A DNA stretch of 64,000 nucleotides from DAITQM01 sp039794245 (GTDB lineage: Bacteria; Pseudomonadota; Gammaproteobacteria; Xanthomonadales; Wenzhouxiangellaceae), in the NCBI GenBank assembly GCA_039794245.1, contig JBDIVS010000008.1:1-64000 (forward strand), given 5' to 3'. This document shows positions 18,467-27,625 of this stretch, one piece after another (position 1 is the first letter of the stretch; every line of letters begins with the position of its first letter). The notes under the pieces were generated by a model that saw only the letters and a list, made by a program, of their open reading frames with translations, was not told the origin of the DNA and did not search any database. The position numbers and the translations under genes were made by a program.

Positions 18467-18537
18467 GCGGCCGCTCAACGGCGAGCGAAATACGGTTATC
18501 ATCACCGGACGAAAACACGCACGCCACGGGGGATCCC

Positions 18538-19809
18538 TTGCTTGCACAGACTCTGTTCGGCCTCTTCGGCCTGGCGGTGCTGCTCGCCGCCGCCTGGTTG
18601 TTTTCGACCGCGCGCCGCGCCGTCGATTTCCGGCTGGTCGCCAGCGGCATCGCGCTGCAAATCGTCTTCGCGCTGATCGTGCTGCGCACGGCGTGGGGCG
18701 CGGCGCTGTTCGATGGGCTGAGCCGCTTTTTCGTCAAGATCATCGATTTCACGCAGGTCGGATCGCGCTTTATCTTCGGCGATCTCGCCGATCCGGCGAG
18801 GCTCGGTTTCGTCTTTGCAACGCAAGTGCTGCCGACGATCGTCTTTTTTGCCTCGCTGATGGGCGTGCTCTACCACCTCGGCATCATGCAGCGCGTCGTC
18901 CAGGCGATGGCCTGGGTGATGACCCGGACGATGCGGATCAGCGGCGCCGAATCGCTGTCGGTGGCCGCCAACGTTTTCGTCGGCCAGACCGAGGCGCCGC
19001 TCGTCATCAGGCCGTATATCGCAACGATGACCCGTTCCGAGCTGTACACGATGATGGTCGGCGGCATGGCGACGATCGCTGGCGGCGTGCTCGCCGCCTA
19101 TGTCGGCCTGCTCGGCGGCGGCGACCCCGCCCTTCGCCTGTTCTATGCCAAGCACCTGCTCTCGGCCAGCATCATGGCGGCGCCGGCGACGATCGTCGTC
19201 GCCAAGATCCTGCAGCCGGAACGGGAAGTCCCAAAGACGCTGGGCCACGTCCGACTGCATATCGAACGCAGTGCCCACAATGTCATCGAAGCGGCGGCCA
19301 ACGGCGCCGGCGACGGGGTCAAACTGGCGCTCAACGTCGGCGGCATGCTGCTCGCCTTCCTGGCGTTGATCGCGCTGGTCGATTATCCGCTCGGGCTGAT
19401 CGGCGGCGCCGCCGGCCTCGAAAGCGCCAGCGGGCAACCGCTCAGCCTCGCCCTGCTTCTCGGCTGGCTGCTGGCCCCGGTCGCCTGGGTCATCGGCGTG
19501 CCGTGGCCGGACGCGGTCGCCGTCGGCGGCCTGATCGGCCAGAAAATCGTCGCCAACGAGTTCGTCGCCTACGCCCGGCTGGCCGAGATCAAACAGACGA
19601 TGAGTCCCGAGGCAGTGCTGATCTCGACCTATGCGCTGTGCGGCTTCGCCAATTTCTCGTCGATCGCGATCCAGATCGGCGGCATCGGCCCGCTCGCCCC
19701 GCAGCGGCGCAGCGACATCGCCCAGCTCGGCCTGAAAGCTGTACTCGGCGGTACCATCGTCACCTTGATGACCGCGACGATCGCCGGCGTGCTGACCCAG
19801 GTCACATAA
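18538..19809 (+). CDS. Concentrative nucleoside transporter (CNT/NupC family)
   Basis: 423 aa, the usual CNT length. No ATG lies near the true N-terminus; TTG 18538, after a GGGGG tract, best fits the hydrophobic start LAQTLFGLFGLAVLLAAAWLF. About ten membrane segments. Family-typical regions: VLPTIVFFASLMGVLYHLGIMQ, AANVFVGQTEAPLVIRPYI, MTRSELYTMMVGGMATIAGGVLAAYV and GQKIVANEFVAYARL. The C-terminus has STYALCGFANFSSIAIQIGGIG. It imports nucleosides with a proton or sodium ion; which ion cannot be read here. A long frame opening at 17866 is a priA shadow. Confidence 0.93.
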   Translation: MLAQTLFGLFGLAVLLAAAWLFSTARRAVDFRLVASGIALQIVFALIVLRTAWGAALFDGLSRFFVKIIDFTQVGSRFIFGDLADPARLGFVFATQVLPTIVFFASLMGVLYHLGIMQRVVQAMAWVMTRTMRISGAESLSVAANVFVGQTEAPLVIRPYIATMTRSELYTMMVGGMATIAGGVLAAYVGLLGGGDPALRLFYAKHLLSASIMAAPATIVVAKILQPEREVPKTLGHVRLHIERSAHNVIEAAANGAGDGVKLALNVGGMLLAFLALIALVDYPLGLIGGAAGLESASGQPLSLALLLGWLLAPVAWVIGVPWPDAVAVGGLIGQKIVANEFVAYARLAEIKQTMSPEAVLISTYALCGFANFSSIAIQIGGIGPLAPQRRSDIAQLGLKAVLGGTIVTLMTATIAGVLTQVT

Positions 19810-19868
19810 GACTCGACCCACCGGCAAAGCCGGGGGTTTCCCGCAAAAATGAAACGCCGCCGCCCGGT

Positions 19869-21131
19869 TCAAGCACCAGGGGATTCGTCCGGCACCTCCC
19901 AGCGATGCGCCAGGCGCACGACACCGAGTTCGCGTGCCTGGCCGCTGACCGCCAGCGGGTATTCGACGCTGTCCATCAGCCGGATGCCGGGCGGATCGAA
20001 GGCATGGACCTGTATGCGGTATTGTCCGGGCAGCAATGAGCAGGACGGATAGACCAGCCGGTAACGCCAAATATCGCCGACCCTAACGCCATGCGCCTTA
20101 TCGTGGTCGGCGGCAACGCCGTACACCGGCACGCCGTCGCTGCGCGTGATGCCGATGCCGGCGATCGGCATCGCGCCGTCGGGTGACGATAAATCGGCTT
20201 CGACCACCAGTGTCCCGCCGATCGGCAGCGTCTCGATGCTCTCACCCCGGCCGTTCAGAATGCGCGCCGCCAGCACCTGGTAACGCAATGGATCGATGCG
20301 GCGCTGAGCCAGATCGGTGGTGCGTTCTTTGGTTTCGTGCCAGGCCAGATAAGCCTGCGACACGGCGTGCACATCGCCCTGCATCCGCACCCGGCCGCCG
20401 TGCAGCCACAGCGCCTGCCGGCACAGGCGTTTGACCTGGTAAATGCTGTGCGAGACGAGCAGCAACGTACCGCCGACGGCGAGATACCGGTCCAGCCAGT
20501 GGATGCACTTGTGCTGGAACGATTCGTCGCCGACGGCCAACACCTCGTCGGTGATCAAAAGATCGGGATCGGAGGCGGCGAGCACGGCGAAACCGAGGCG
20601 GACCACCATGCCGGATGAGTAATGCTTGACGGGCCGGTGGATCGCTTCGCCGAGATCGGCAAACGCGATGATCTCGTCCAGTTTGCGTTTCAGCCGCCGG
20701 GGCGTGATGCCGAGCAGGGCGGCTTTCATCCGGATGTTATCGAGGCCGGTCAGATCCGCCTGGAAGCCGGCGCTGAGCTCAAGCAGGGCCGCAGTCCGGC
20801 CGCTGACTTCGATCGATCCGGCGCTCGGCGGCATCACGCCGGCGACGATCTTGAGCAGTGTCGATTTACCGGCACCGTTGACGCCGAGTATGCCGAACGA
20901 TTCGCCGGCGCGCACCGTAAAGTCGATATCGCAGAGGATATCGAGGCCACCGGCCGGCGGCCGGCCGGCGAGCAGCCGAACCATCGCCGCAACGCGCTGC
21001 CATTTACCGGCCGCGTCCGGAAACGATTTGGCGAGCCTCCGGGCGCGGACCAGCACACGCCCCGCCGCCGGCCGGTCGCCGGATTCGGCGGCAGCGGTAC
21101 CGGAAACCCGGTTCACGCCCGGATCATTCAC
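19869..21131 (-). CDS. wzt: Polysaccharide/O-antigen ABC exporter, ATP-binding subunit (Wzt-type)
   Basis: 420 aa. The ABC domain (about 25-265) has Walker A GVNGAGKST, signature YSSGMVVRLGFA and Walker B DLLITDEVLAVGDE, with the HSIYQV switch His. After a linker rich in Arg and Glu, the C-terminal third (about 285-410) is beta-rich and matches the Wzt C-terminal carbohydrate-binding pattern (VLAARILNGRGESIETLPIGGTLVVEADL, then FDPPGIRLMDSVEYPLAV). With the permease at 21253-22020 it would export an undecaprenyl-linked glycan. An imperfect palindrome (21121-21142) covers its start codon. Confidence 0.9.
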   Translation of the reverse strand: MNDPGVNRVSGTAAAESGDRPAAGRVLVRARRLAKSFPDAAGKWQRVAAMVRLLAGRPPAGGLDILCDIDFTVRAGESFGILGVNGAGKSTLLKIVAGVMPPSAGSIEVSGRTAALLELSAGFQADLTGLDNIRMKAALLGITPRRLKRKLDEIIAFADLGEAIHRPVKHYSSGMVVRLGFAVLAASDPDLLITDEVLAVGDESFQHKCIHWLDRYLAVGGTLLLVSHSIYQVKRLCRQALWLHGGRVRMQGDVHAVSQAYLAWHETKERTTDLAQRRIDPLRYQVLAARILNGRGESIETLPIGGTLVVEADLSSPDGAMPIAGIGITRSDGVPVYGVAADHDKAHGVRVGDIWRYRLVYPSCSLLPGQYRIQVHAFDPPGIRLMDSVEYPLAVSGQARELGVVRLAHRWEVPDESPGA

Positions 21132-21252
21132 TGGAATGATCCAGGCGCCGCATGCCTTTCTGGTGATCGCATTGCCGCCGCCGTGTAAGTGACATACGAC
21201 AGATCCCCGTCATCCCCGGTCGGCGTCGGGAGCTAACTGCACGGGCTGCCAT

Positions 21253-22020
21253 TCAAAGATAATCCTCGAAATACGGCGCCAGCCGGTTGAACACGAAGCG
21301 ACCGACCGCGGCCAGCGCCAGGCTGGCCGCCACCGCGGACACATATAATCGCAAAGCCGGCCAGGTCCCGGCGAGCAGCGCCTCGCGCAGCCCGCCCACC
21401 CACCCGGCGAGCGGATTGTAATCGGCCACCAGCCGCCACTGATCAGGCAGCATCGCCGGCGACCAGACGATCGGCGTCGCGAAAAACGCCAACAGCAACA
21501 GCGGCGGGACGAGGTGCTTCAGATCGCGGATGAACACGGTGCCGGCGGCGACCAGCAGCGCCGCCCCGTACCAGGCGGGCAATGTCGCCATGGCAAGCAG
21601 GGCGAGCGGCAAAAGGCCGAACCAGTGGATCGCGCCGTAGCGCCAATCGAGCACGGCGAGCACGGCCATGAAACTCACGGCCTGGACGATAAAGATGGCC
21701 ATCAGGCGCGAGGCGACCAAAAGCTCGCGGCGCACCGCCACCTTGCTGATCAGGCCGCGGTGCTCGGCGATCACCTGCACGTTGCGGGAGATCCCCTCGC
21801 TCAGCGCGCTCCACGGCCACCAGGCGACGGCCAGATAGGCGACGAAGCCGACCTCGAGACCCGGCGGCACCCGGGCCTGAAAAATCCGGGTGAACACGAA
21901 GCTGTACACGGCGAGCAGCAGCAGGGCCTGGAACACGATCCACAGATAGCCGCTGTCTCGGTAGCCGCCGCCGAGTTCACGGCGCAGTTGTTCGATAAAA
22001 AATGCGCCGTTGCGGTTCAT
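21253..22020 (-). CDS. wzm: Polysaccharide/O-antigen ABC exporter, permease subunit (Wzm-type)
   Basis: 255 aa with about six membrane spans. It belongs to the ABC-2 transporter type: the N-terminus has the amphipathic coupling region (FIEQLRRELGGGYRDSGYLWIVFQALLLLAVYSFVF), then WWPWSALSEGISRNVQVIAEHRGLISKVAVRRELLV, and FFATPIVWSPAMLPDQWRLVADYNPLAGWVGGLREALL near the C-terminus. The latter is a strong Wzm/TagG-like signature. It precedes the Wzt-type gene by 121 bp on the minus strand. Confidence 0.9.
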   Translation of the reverse strand: MNRNGAFFIEQLRRELGGGYRDSGYLWIVFQALLLLAVYSFVFTRIFQARVPPGLEVGFVAYLAVAWWPWSALSEGISRNVQVIAEHRGLISKVAVRRELLVASRLMAIFIVQAVSFMAVLAVLDWRYGAIHWFGLLPLALLAMATLPAWYGAALLVAAGTVFIRDLKHLVPPLLLLAFFATPIVWSPAMLPDQWRLVADYNPLAGWVGGLREALLAGTWPALRLYVSAVAASLALAAVGRFVFNRLAPYFEDYL

Positions 22021-22074
22021 CGCGGTATTTTACCGCGCCCGGCCGGGGCGCCCGTGGCTGAAACGATCGAATCC

Positions 22075-23088
22075 TTATCCCGTCTTATCGGGATTCTTCC
22101 CGGCCTGGCGCAGGGCTTCACGCGCCTCCGGCGGAAAGTATTTGTCGATCAGGGCCTGGATCGCTTCTTCGTTCGCTTCCTGCGGCTTATTGCGCAGTTG
22201 CCGTTCGTACTCGTCCCTTGCCGCGGCACGTCGCTCGAGGGCCACGGTTTCGATCAGCGATGCCTTGACGTCGTCGAAAGTGCGCCGGCCGGCGGCCGTT
22301 TTGCCGTTCAGGCGGATCAGATGATAGCCGTATTGTGTCTGCACCGGGCCGGTCATCGCGCCGGGCTCGGGCAAAGCGAACGCCGCCTCCTCGAACGGTG
22401 CAACCATCATGCCGCGGCGGACCTCGGGAAATCGTCCGAGGTTGCTCACGGCGCTCGGATCTTCGGAATACTGCCGGACGGCTTCCGCGAATGACAAGTC
22501 GCCGGAACGGATACGGCCTTCGATCTCCCCGGCAAGCTCGAGTGCCGCGGCATCGTCGCGCTCGCGCGTCGAAATCAGGATATGCGACACATCGACGGCC
22601 TCCGGCAGATCGAAAGCCGCTGGATTGGCCAGATAACGCTCGCGGGCCAATTGTTCATAATCGCCCCTGGCGTGGTCAAAGCCGTACTGCTCGAGCCAGG
22701 CCTGTACGATCACGCGCTGGCGGGCGCGGCGCAACTTGGCCTGCACCTCGGGTTGCCGCTCGATCCCGGCCGCATCCGCCTCGATTTCGACCTGGCGGTT
22801 CATCAAAAGTCCCTCCATCACCTCGCTGACCCGCCGGTCGCTGGCCATAAACCCCGGCCGGTGCTCCGGTTTGACCTCGGCGAGCAAAAAATCCTCGAAG
22901 TCGCGGCGCGACACGGTGGCCGCGCCGCGTTTGGCCAGCCACGGATCGGCCGTCTCCGGGTCCGCCGTTTCCGCTGTCAAAGGTTCCGCTGCCAGAGATA
23001 CTGAAACGAATACCGGCGAGCCGGACGAAAGGGCGAAAAAAGCCCACACCGCCGCCAACCGCAGGCGAAGCGGAGACGATATGATCAT
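22075..23088 (-). CDS. Periplasmic parvulin-type peptidyl-prolyl isomerase
   Basis: 337 aa from ATG 23088, chosen because a signal peptide follows directly (RLRLAAVWAFFALSSG ... SLAAEP) and GGGAG-like bases lie upstream. A helical N-terminal chaperone part (about 60-165) leads into a PpiC rotamase domain (about 170-275) with DVSHILISTRER, LSFAEAVRQYSEDPSA, LGRFPEVRRGMMVAPFEEAAFAL and YGYHLIRL. The charged C-terminal helix ends in RQAGKNPDKTG. It catalyses proline isomerisation of exported proteins. No lipobox is visible. Isomerases of this kind often sit beside exopolysaccharide clusters, which fits the Wzm/Wzt neighbours. Confidence 0.9.
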   Translation of the reverse strand: MIISSPLRLRLAAVWAFFALSSGSPVFVSVSLAAEPLTAETADPETADPWLAKRGAATVSRRDFEDFLLAEVKPEHRPGFMASDRRVSEVMEGLLMNRQVEIEADAAGIERQPEVQAKLRRARQRVIVQAWLEQYGFDHARGDYEQLARERYLANPAAFDLPEAVDVSHILISTRERDDAAALELAGEIEGRIRSGDLSFAEAVRQYSEDPSAVSNLGRFPEVRRGMMVAPFEEAAFALPEPGAMTGPVQTQYGYHLIRLNGKTAAGRRTFDDVKASLIETVALERRAAARDEYERQLRNKPQEANEEAIQALIDKYFPPEAREALRQAGKNPDKTG

Positions 23089-23354
23089 TTTCGATATTCT
23101 CCCACTGGTTTTTAATCGGCCACAACCAGGACGGCGTGCTTCCTGGAAAATAATCGACCCCGATCCCGGCGATTGGTTCAACCGTAGAAAGCCGCTGTCA
23201 CCGCGCCCCGCACACCGCGCCACGACGAGAATTCGAGGTTACGGAGCAGGGTCTGTCCCGGGGAACAAGTCTACTACGACAGACAGCCAACCCGGCGCTG
23301 CCGGATTGGCCGTCCAAAAAGGCCGTCAAACTTCGTGCCGATGCCTGCCGCTCA
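23089..23354. other. Intergenic region, no gene seen
   Basis: 266 bp between two minus-strand genes. A short CCGGC/GCCGG-type palindrome occurs around 23295, but no clear terminator or promoter can be assigned. No credible reading frame. Confidence 0.4.
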
Positions 23355-24953
23355 CTACTGCGTCACACTCGTGACCCTAACCAGGTGCTGGCACGCCGAG
23401 CCGCTCGGGCAGGTGGTCACGGCCGGATTCGCCGATTGTCCAAAAATCGTGTTTACATAATACACATGGTTGCGCTTCAGCACACAGCGGTCCGGGGGTG
23501 GCGGGGTGACCGCGCCCTCCATCATCCATTTGATCGACCCCGTGGAAAACTGGCTCTGCGGCAGCGGCGCTGAACAATTCGGATCCTGCGGCCGGACTTC
23601 GCCGGGACATTCACTGAGCGCCACCACCGCGGCAGCGAACGGATTGCCGACCGAGTTTTTTTCCCATAAATATTCGCCGGCAATAACGTTGGCCGGAGTA
23701 TCGGTTGTATCGAAGCGCAAGGCCTTGTATTTATTGGTCTGCACGACGAAGACCCGGGAGTTGCCGTTCGGACCCGGCCAGACCACGGCTGGGTTCGTCC
23801 CAAACAACTGAAAGAACTGAGTCTGCGTTGTATCCTGGGTCGGGACGACCGGTGGGCGGCTGGAGCAATCGGCAACCTGGCCACCGCCGCCACCACCGCC
23901 GCCGGTGTTGACCGTGCCGGTCAGCGTCAGGGTCCGCGGGCTGGGCGGCGCGTCGGTTGCAACCGTCAGGTTCTGGTTGAAGGTGCCGGTCGAGGCGGTG
24001 GCCATCTGATAGACGATCGTGCAGCTTGCCCCGGCGTTCAGCGTAATCGGGAACGTCGCGGCGCACGTCCCGCCGTTGCGCGAGTATGGCGAGGCCGGCG
24101 CCGTGATGTTGGTGACGCTGACCGCCGGGCCACCGGTGGTGGCCGGGTTGCGCAGCGTCACGGTCTGGGTCGGGGCCGTCGTGCCTTGCGTGACGGTGCC
24201 GAAATTGACCGTGACCGGGGTCGTTTCCGAATTGTTGATCGTCAGCCTGGGCGGTGTCGTGCCGTCAATAAAGTTGACCTGTACGGTCTGGGTCTGCGGC
24301 GGCGTGCCGTTACAGGAGAGTCTGAAGGTCCGCGATTCCCCTGTTGGCAGGTTACCCGAATTGAGAAACGGCCAGGCATAGCCCGGTGGTTGGTTCTGAA
24401 ACGAGGCGAAACTCAGAAGTTCCGCCGCCGGGGCATTCGACGCAGCCGGCGGCGAGACGGCACTCGGGTTTTTGATTGAATTGGGGGTCAGGGTCGCGGT
24501 GCCTTCCTGGGTGATCTCGCAGGAAGGACTCGGCACGTTGAAACCGGGCAGCGTTTCCCAACTGAAAAACAGGCACTCGGTGAACGCGCCGACCTGGCAG
24601 TTATTGACCGTGTTGATATCGTAGTTCAGGGACGTCACCGCACTCTGTGTGCCGTCGGCGGCGACGCCAAACGAGATAATCTGGACGAAATCGCCCGGCG
24701 GGCAGGCGCCGCTGGAACCGAGCAACGTCGCCTCCAGGATCGTCTCGCCGCCGGTCACCTGCAAGGCGGCCGGGGCGCTGTCCAGGCACAGCGTCTCAAC
24801 GGTGGCGCCCTGGGCGTCTTTCAGCAGCAGCATCGGCGGCGGTGTACCGCCTTGCGCCTGCAACAAGGGGGAAAAAACAACGAGTTGCAATACGGCGGCC
24901 CTGCACGCAGTTTTAATCGTCGCCATTTTAATCGTCAATACTGGTCTTTTCAT
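23355..24953 (-). CDS. Secreted protein with an SPD-2/Hydin-like beta-sandwich domain
   Basis: 532 aa. AAGGA lies 6 nt before the ATG at 24953, and a hydrophobic signal (about 12-33, ending LLQAQ) follows. Residues about 235-350 contain a beta-rich module: LTINNSETTPVTVNFGTVTQG, then QTVTLRNPATTGG, TLNAGASCTIVYQMA and RTLTLTGTV. This is the pattern of the ASPM/SPD-2/Hydin-like or choice-of-anchor-D fold. A glycine linker (eight G near 350) separates it from a C-terminal Cys-rich region (CSSRPP, CPGEV, CSAPLPQ, CVLKRNHVYYVNTIFG, CPSGSAC). No anchoring tail is visible. Function unknown; next to a type II secretion cluster it is a possible substrate (inference). Confidence 0.8.
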   Translation of the reverse strand: MKRPVLTIKMATIKTACRAAVLQLVVFSPLLQAQGGTPPPMLLLKDAQGATVETLCLDSAPAALQVTGGETILEATLLGSSGACPPGDFVQIISFGVAADGTQSAVTSLNYDINTVNNCQVGAFTECLFFSWETLPGFNVPSPSCEITQEGTATLTPNSIKNPSAVSPPAASNAPAAELLSFASFQNQPPGYAWPFLNSGNLPTGESRTFRLSCNGTPPQTQTVQVNFIDGTTPPRLTINNSETTPVTVNFGTVTQGTTAPTQTVTLRNPATTGGPAVSVTNITAPASPYSRNGGTCAATFPITLNAGASCTIVYQMATASTGTFNQNLTVATDAPPSPRTLTLTGTVNTGGGGGGGGQVADCSSRPPVVPTQDTTQTQFFQLFGTNPAVVWPGPNGNSRVFVVQTNKYKALRFDTTDTPANVIAGEYLWEKNSVGNPFAAAVVALSECPGEVRPQDPNCSAPLPQSQFSTGSIKWMMEGAVTPPPPDRCVLKRNHVYYVNTIFGQSANPAVTTCPSGSACQHLVRVTSVTQ

Positions 24954-25112
24954 CGAATTCCTTGGCCTCGGCTTCAGACGTTGGATTGTGGCGCCCGCCT
25001 AAAACAGCCAGACGATAGGGCGCGGGCGATCGTAGATAATTGACTGATTTTACAGCAGTCAGGGAAAATTATCCAGCAAGGCGTGCAAAATCGAGGTTAA
25101 GAAAGATGGGCA

Positions 25113-25140
25113 AAAAAGGGCCGCCCGGAGGGCGGCCCTG
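25113..25140 (-). terminator. Rho-independent terminator of the 25183-26724 gene
   Basis: Read on the minus strand, AGGGCCGCCC and GGGCGGCCCT form a GC-rich stem with a 3-nt loop and are followed directly by TTTTTT (25112-25117 as A-run on the plus strand). It lies about 45 bp past the stop of the 513-aa gene. Confidence 0.88.
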
Positions 25141-25149
25141 AGATGGCAT

Positions 25150-25168
25150 GGCGTTCAACTTGAACGCC
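25150..25168. repeat. Perfect 9-bp inverted repeat in the 3-prime UTR
   Basis: GGCGTTCAA, C, TTGAACGCC lies between the stop codon of the 513-aa gene and its terminator. It is a second possible hairpin in the same transcript tail. Confidence 0.6.
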
Positions 25169-25182
25169 AGATGATACGAGGA

Positions 25183-26724
25183 TCAACCACCCTGGGTAAT
25201 GACCCGGGTGTACTTGTGATCGTGCCTGGCACCGAACTGGAAGGAGCCGGCATCGGCCGCCTTGACGGCGAAACCGATCGCTGGCAGACCCTGGTAGATC
25301 CGCAGCGACTGCGGGTTCTGCAGCTCGTGCACGATCGGCGGGCCGCCCGGCACTTGCGTTGGGCCGTTGAAGCCGATCTTCGCCCAGCCGGATTCGAAAC
25401 CGAGGTTCGTGACCGTGTCGAAGTCCAGGAACAACCGCGAGGCCAGGATATCGGACGCGATATCCCCCGCTTCGTTGCCGAAGGAGCCGGACGACGCGAC
25501 GCTGTTGTTGAAGGTCACGACGTTGACCTCGTAGCACAACTCCGGATCGGAGCCCGTCTGCTCGCCCGGTGAGGGGATCGGCAGTGTGCTGATCGACGGC
25601 GACTGCTCATTGCGATCCCACAGGCTGAAGACGAAGGGCTCGCAAGCCTCACCGTCACCCTGGTTGGTGGCCGGCTCGTCGAACGTGCTGGTGAACGGAG
25701 CGCCCAAGAAACCGGACGGCGGCCATACGTGCGGCCGTTTGGTCGGGAAGGTCACCACCCATTCGGTTTTGCCGTTGGTGCTCGCCTCGGTGGCGTAGGT
25801 GTTCATGATCTCGTCGGTCATCAACACCGCCGTAATCGGCAGCACCGTTGCCGATGTCCAGGTGTCGGTTACCGTGACCGGCGACGCAGTCTGCGTGCCA
25901 AGCACGACATAGCTGGTCGACGGCAGGGCCTGCGACAAGCTGGGGAGCAGGTTTGCCGGATCGGTATGTAGTGATGCGGCATCGAGCGGGCCTGGGACGT
26001 AGAAGCTTTCGAGCGCTACCGGATCGTAGCCGAAGGCGCGGGCGCCGGCGACATTGATCACCACCGCATCGCCGAACAGGCCGCCACCCGGCGGGTCCAT
26101 CTGGGCGTTGGCGTCGGTCAGCCAGATTCCCGGAACACCGCCGACCACCGACCAGGCGGCGACCAGCGCGTTGCAGTCGAAGGGCTGGACATTGCCGTTG
26201 CCATCGACGCCGTTGCCGCCATGGATGGCGTTGGCGCCGAGCGAGCCGACGACTTCGCCCATTTCGATCAGCTCGATATAACCTTCACGCAGGCGGTCAC
26301 CGGTGCTGCGGCCGGAGTCGCCGGCAGTCAACGCACCGGAAAAACTGAAGCTGCCGAAAGTCCCGCCCTCGCCGAAGAAATACGGCACGGTGCAGGAATT
26401 GTCGGCGGTGCCGAAGTCGGCGCCGTTGGCGGTCTCGGTCACCGACCAGGTCCAGACATCGAACGGCGACATGTACAGGTTGAAGTCGAGCACTTCGCGG
26501 CTGTTCTCGCCTTCGATGAAACGCACCTTGATGGCTTTCACCGCCTCGGTGGTGTTGACCACCGTGAACAGCGAAGCATTACCGCCGCGGGCCACGTAAT
26601 ACGGGTAGAGCAGCACCTGGCCGGTGCCGTCAGGGTTGATATGCACGGCGTTGGCGACACTGGCGATACCGGCAATACCGGCCAGACCAGCCACCACGGC
26701 CGTGGTAAGGGTTTTTCTCTTCAT
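25183..26724 (-). CDS. Conserved secreted surface-type protein of unknown function
   Basis: 513 aa from ATG 26724, with AGGAG seven bases upstream. A signal peptide covers about 1-26 (ends ASVANA). The mature N-terminus (VHINPDGTGQVLLYPYYVARGGNASLFTVVNTTEAVKAIKVRFIEG) is a pattern that recurs in uncharacterised secreted proteins of Gammaproteobacteria. Further segments are NSREVLDFNLYMSPFDVWT, VLMTDEIMNTYATE and KTEWVVTFPTKRP. The mature part is mostly beta-strand and acidic with few Cys. No anchor or catalytic motif is seen. It has its own terminator and a 347-bp leader, so it is probably an independent and well-expressed unit (inference). Confidence 0.85.
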   Translation of the reverse strand: MKRKTLTTAVVAGLAGIAGIASVANAVHINPDGTGQVLLYPYYVARGGNASLFTVVNTTEAVKAIKVRFIEGENSREVLDFNLYMSPFDVWTWSVTETANGADFGTADNSCTVPYFFGEGGTFGSFSFSGALTAGDSGRSTGDRLREGYIELIEMGEVVGSLGANAIHGGNGVDGNGNVQPFDCNALVAAWSVVGGVPGIWLTDANAQMDPPGGGLFGDAVVINVAGARAFGYDPVALESFYVPGPLDAASLHTDPANLLPSLSQALPSTSYVVLGTQTASPVTVTDTWTSATVLPITAVLMTDEIMNTYATEASTNGKTEWVVTFPTKRPHVWPPSGFLGAPFTSTFDEPATNQGDGEACEPFVFSLWDRNEQSPSISTLPIPSPGEQTGSDPELCYEVNVVTFNNSVASSGSFGNEAGDIASDILASRLFLDFDTVTNLGFESGWAKIGFNGPTQVPGGPPIVHELQNPQSLRIYQGLPAIGFAVKAADAGSFQFGARHDHKYTRVITQGG

Positions 26725-27071
26725 TACAACACTCCTAGGTATGTGCAAGAGTCGATACAGGGCTCGTAATCAGCATTTCCGCGCCTTGCGGAATACCCCG
26801 GAAATACGGCGGAACTCCCCCAATGAAGGCGCGAGCGGTCAAATCTTACGACATTCCCGGGCGCTGTGCAACAGGGGCGGGGAACTTTTTTTAAGAAAGA
26901 TCCGAATCGGCTCCATCCGCGGAGCGGTTCCGGGGCGTCCTTGGCGCCGGCCACGCCTTGCCCAATTCGGTCCGGATCCGAATATATCCAATAGAATCAA
27001 ACGCTTACTGATCAGATCCGCAGGCAACCCTGCCCGGCGGGCAGGGCTATCGGCAATTGTCCACACGCCCT
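26725..27071. other. Intergenic region upstream of the 513-aa gene
   Basis: No credible gene. It contains the AGGAG ribosome-binding site at 26732-26736 and a compact hairpin CCCTGCCCG/CGGGCAGGG at 27027-27045, just after the lipoprotein stop, which could end the secretion operon on the minus strand although no T-run follows. The promoter for the secreted protein must lie here, but I cannot place it with confidence. Confidence 0.5.
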
Positions 27072-27542
27072 TCAATCGCCGGCGTAATACCACTGGCCGT
27101 CGATCTCCAGCCAGACCTCCTCGACCGGGGCGCTGACCGGCACCCGCCCGGCGCCGGGGTTCGGGTGCTGGTATTCGGTCGAAATCCGCAGGCGGGCAAG
27201 GCAGCGCCCGGCTTCGCATTCGGTGCCCAGCCAGTTGGCGGCTGTCCAGGTAATCCGTGAGTCGCGTGGCATATTGATGTACTGTTCGACGGTCATCGCC
27301 GAGCGCTTGCCGGGGCTGAGAAATGTATAGGCGCGGGCGAAGTCGCGCTGGATCAGCGCCTGCCAGCGGGCCTCGGCGCGGGTCCGGATCGCCTCGGTCA
27401 CCGTCGCGGCCGGGGCCGCTTCGGCGCCGGTGGGTGCGGTTTCGGCCGGGCGGCTGGCGGCGCAGCCGGCGAGCAGCGCCGCCAGCAACAGGCCGGCCGC
27501 GGCCGATCCGGCCCGGTGGCGCCGGGAATATTCGATCGTCAT
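27072..27542 (-). CDS. Small lipoprotein downstream of the type II secretion operon
   Basis: 156 aa from ATG 27542, preceded by GAGGAGT at a good distance. A lipoprotein signal ends in LLAALLAGC (C27). The mature part has an Ala/Pro/Thr-rich linker, then a compact domain with AIRTRAEARWQALIQRDFARAYTFLSPGKRSAMTVEQYI and ends EEVWLEIDGQWYYAGD. That pattern resembles small NTF2-like or DUF4440-like periplasmic domains, but I cannot confirm it. It is 83 bp after gspD on the same strand and may be part of the operon. Function unknown. Confidence 0.75.
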   Translation of the reverse strand: MTIEYSRRHRAGSAAAGLLLAALLAGCAASRPAETAPTGAEAAPAATVTEAIRTRAEARWQALIQRDFARAYTFLSPGKRSAMTVEQYINMPRDSRITWTAANWLGTECEAGRCLARLRISTEYQHPNPGAGRVPVSAPVEEVWLEIDGQWYYAGD

Positions 27543-27625
27543 AGGGTCAACTCCTCTCGGGGTGGCAAGATTCAAATAAGCCCGGCGCCGGGCTGACCGG
27601 AGCGACAAGGCACATCGCAACATCC

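Noticed and set aside
18502..20070. 522-codon minus-strand frame opposite the nucleoside transporter
   Set aside because: The plus strand shows a clear CNT membrane protein; the minus frame is charged, low in hydrophobic residues and overlaps the wzt gene end.
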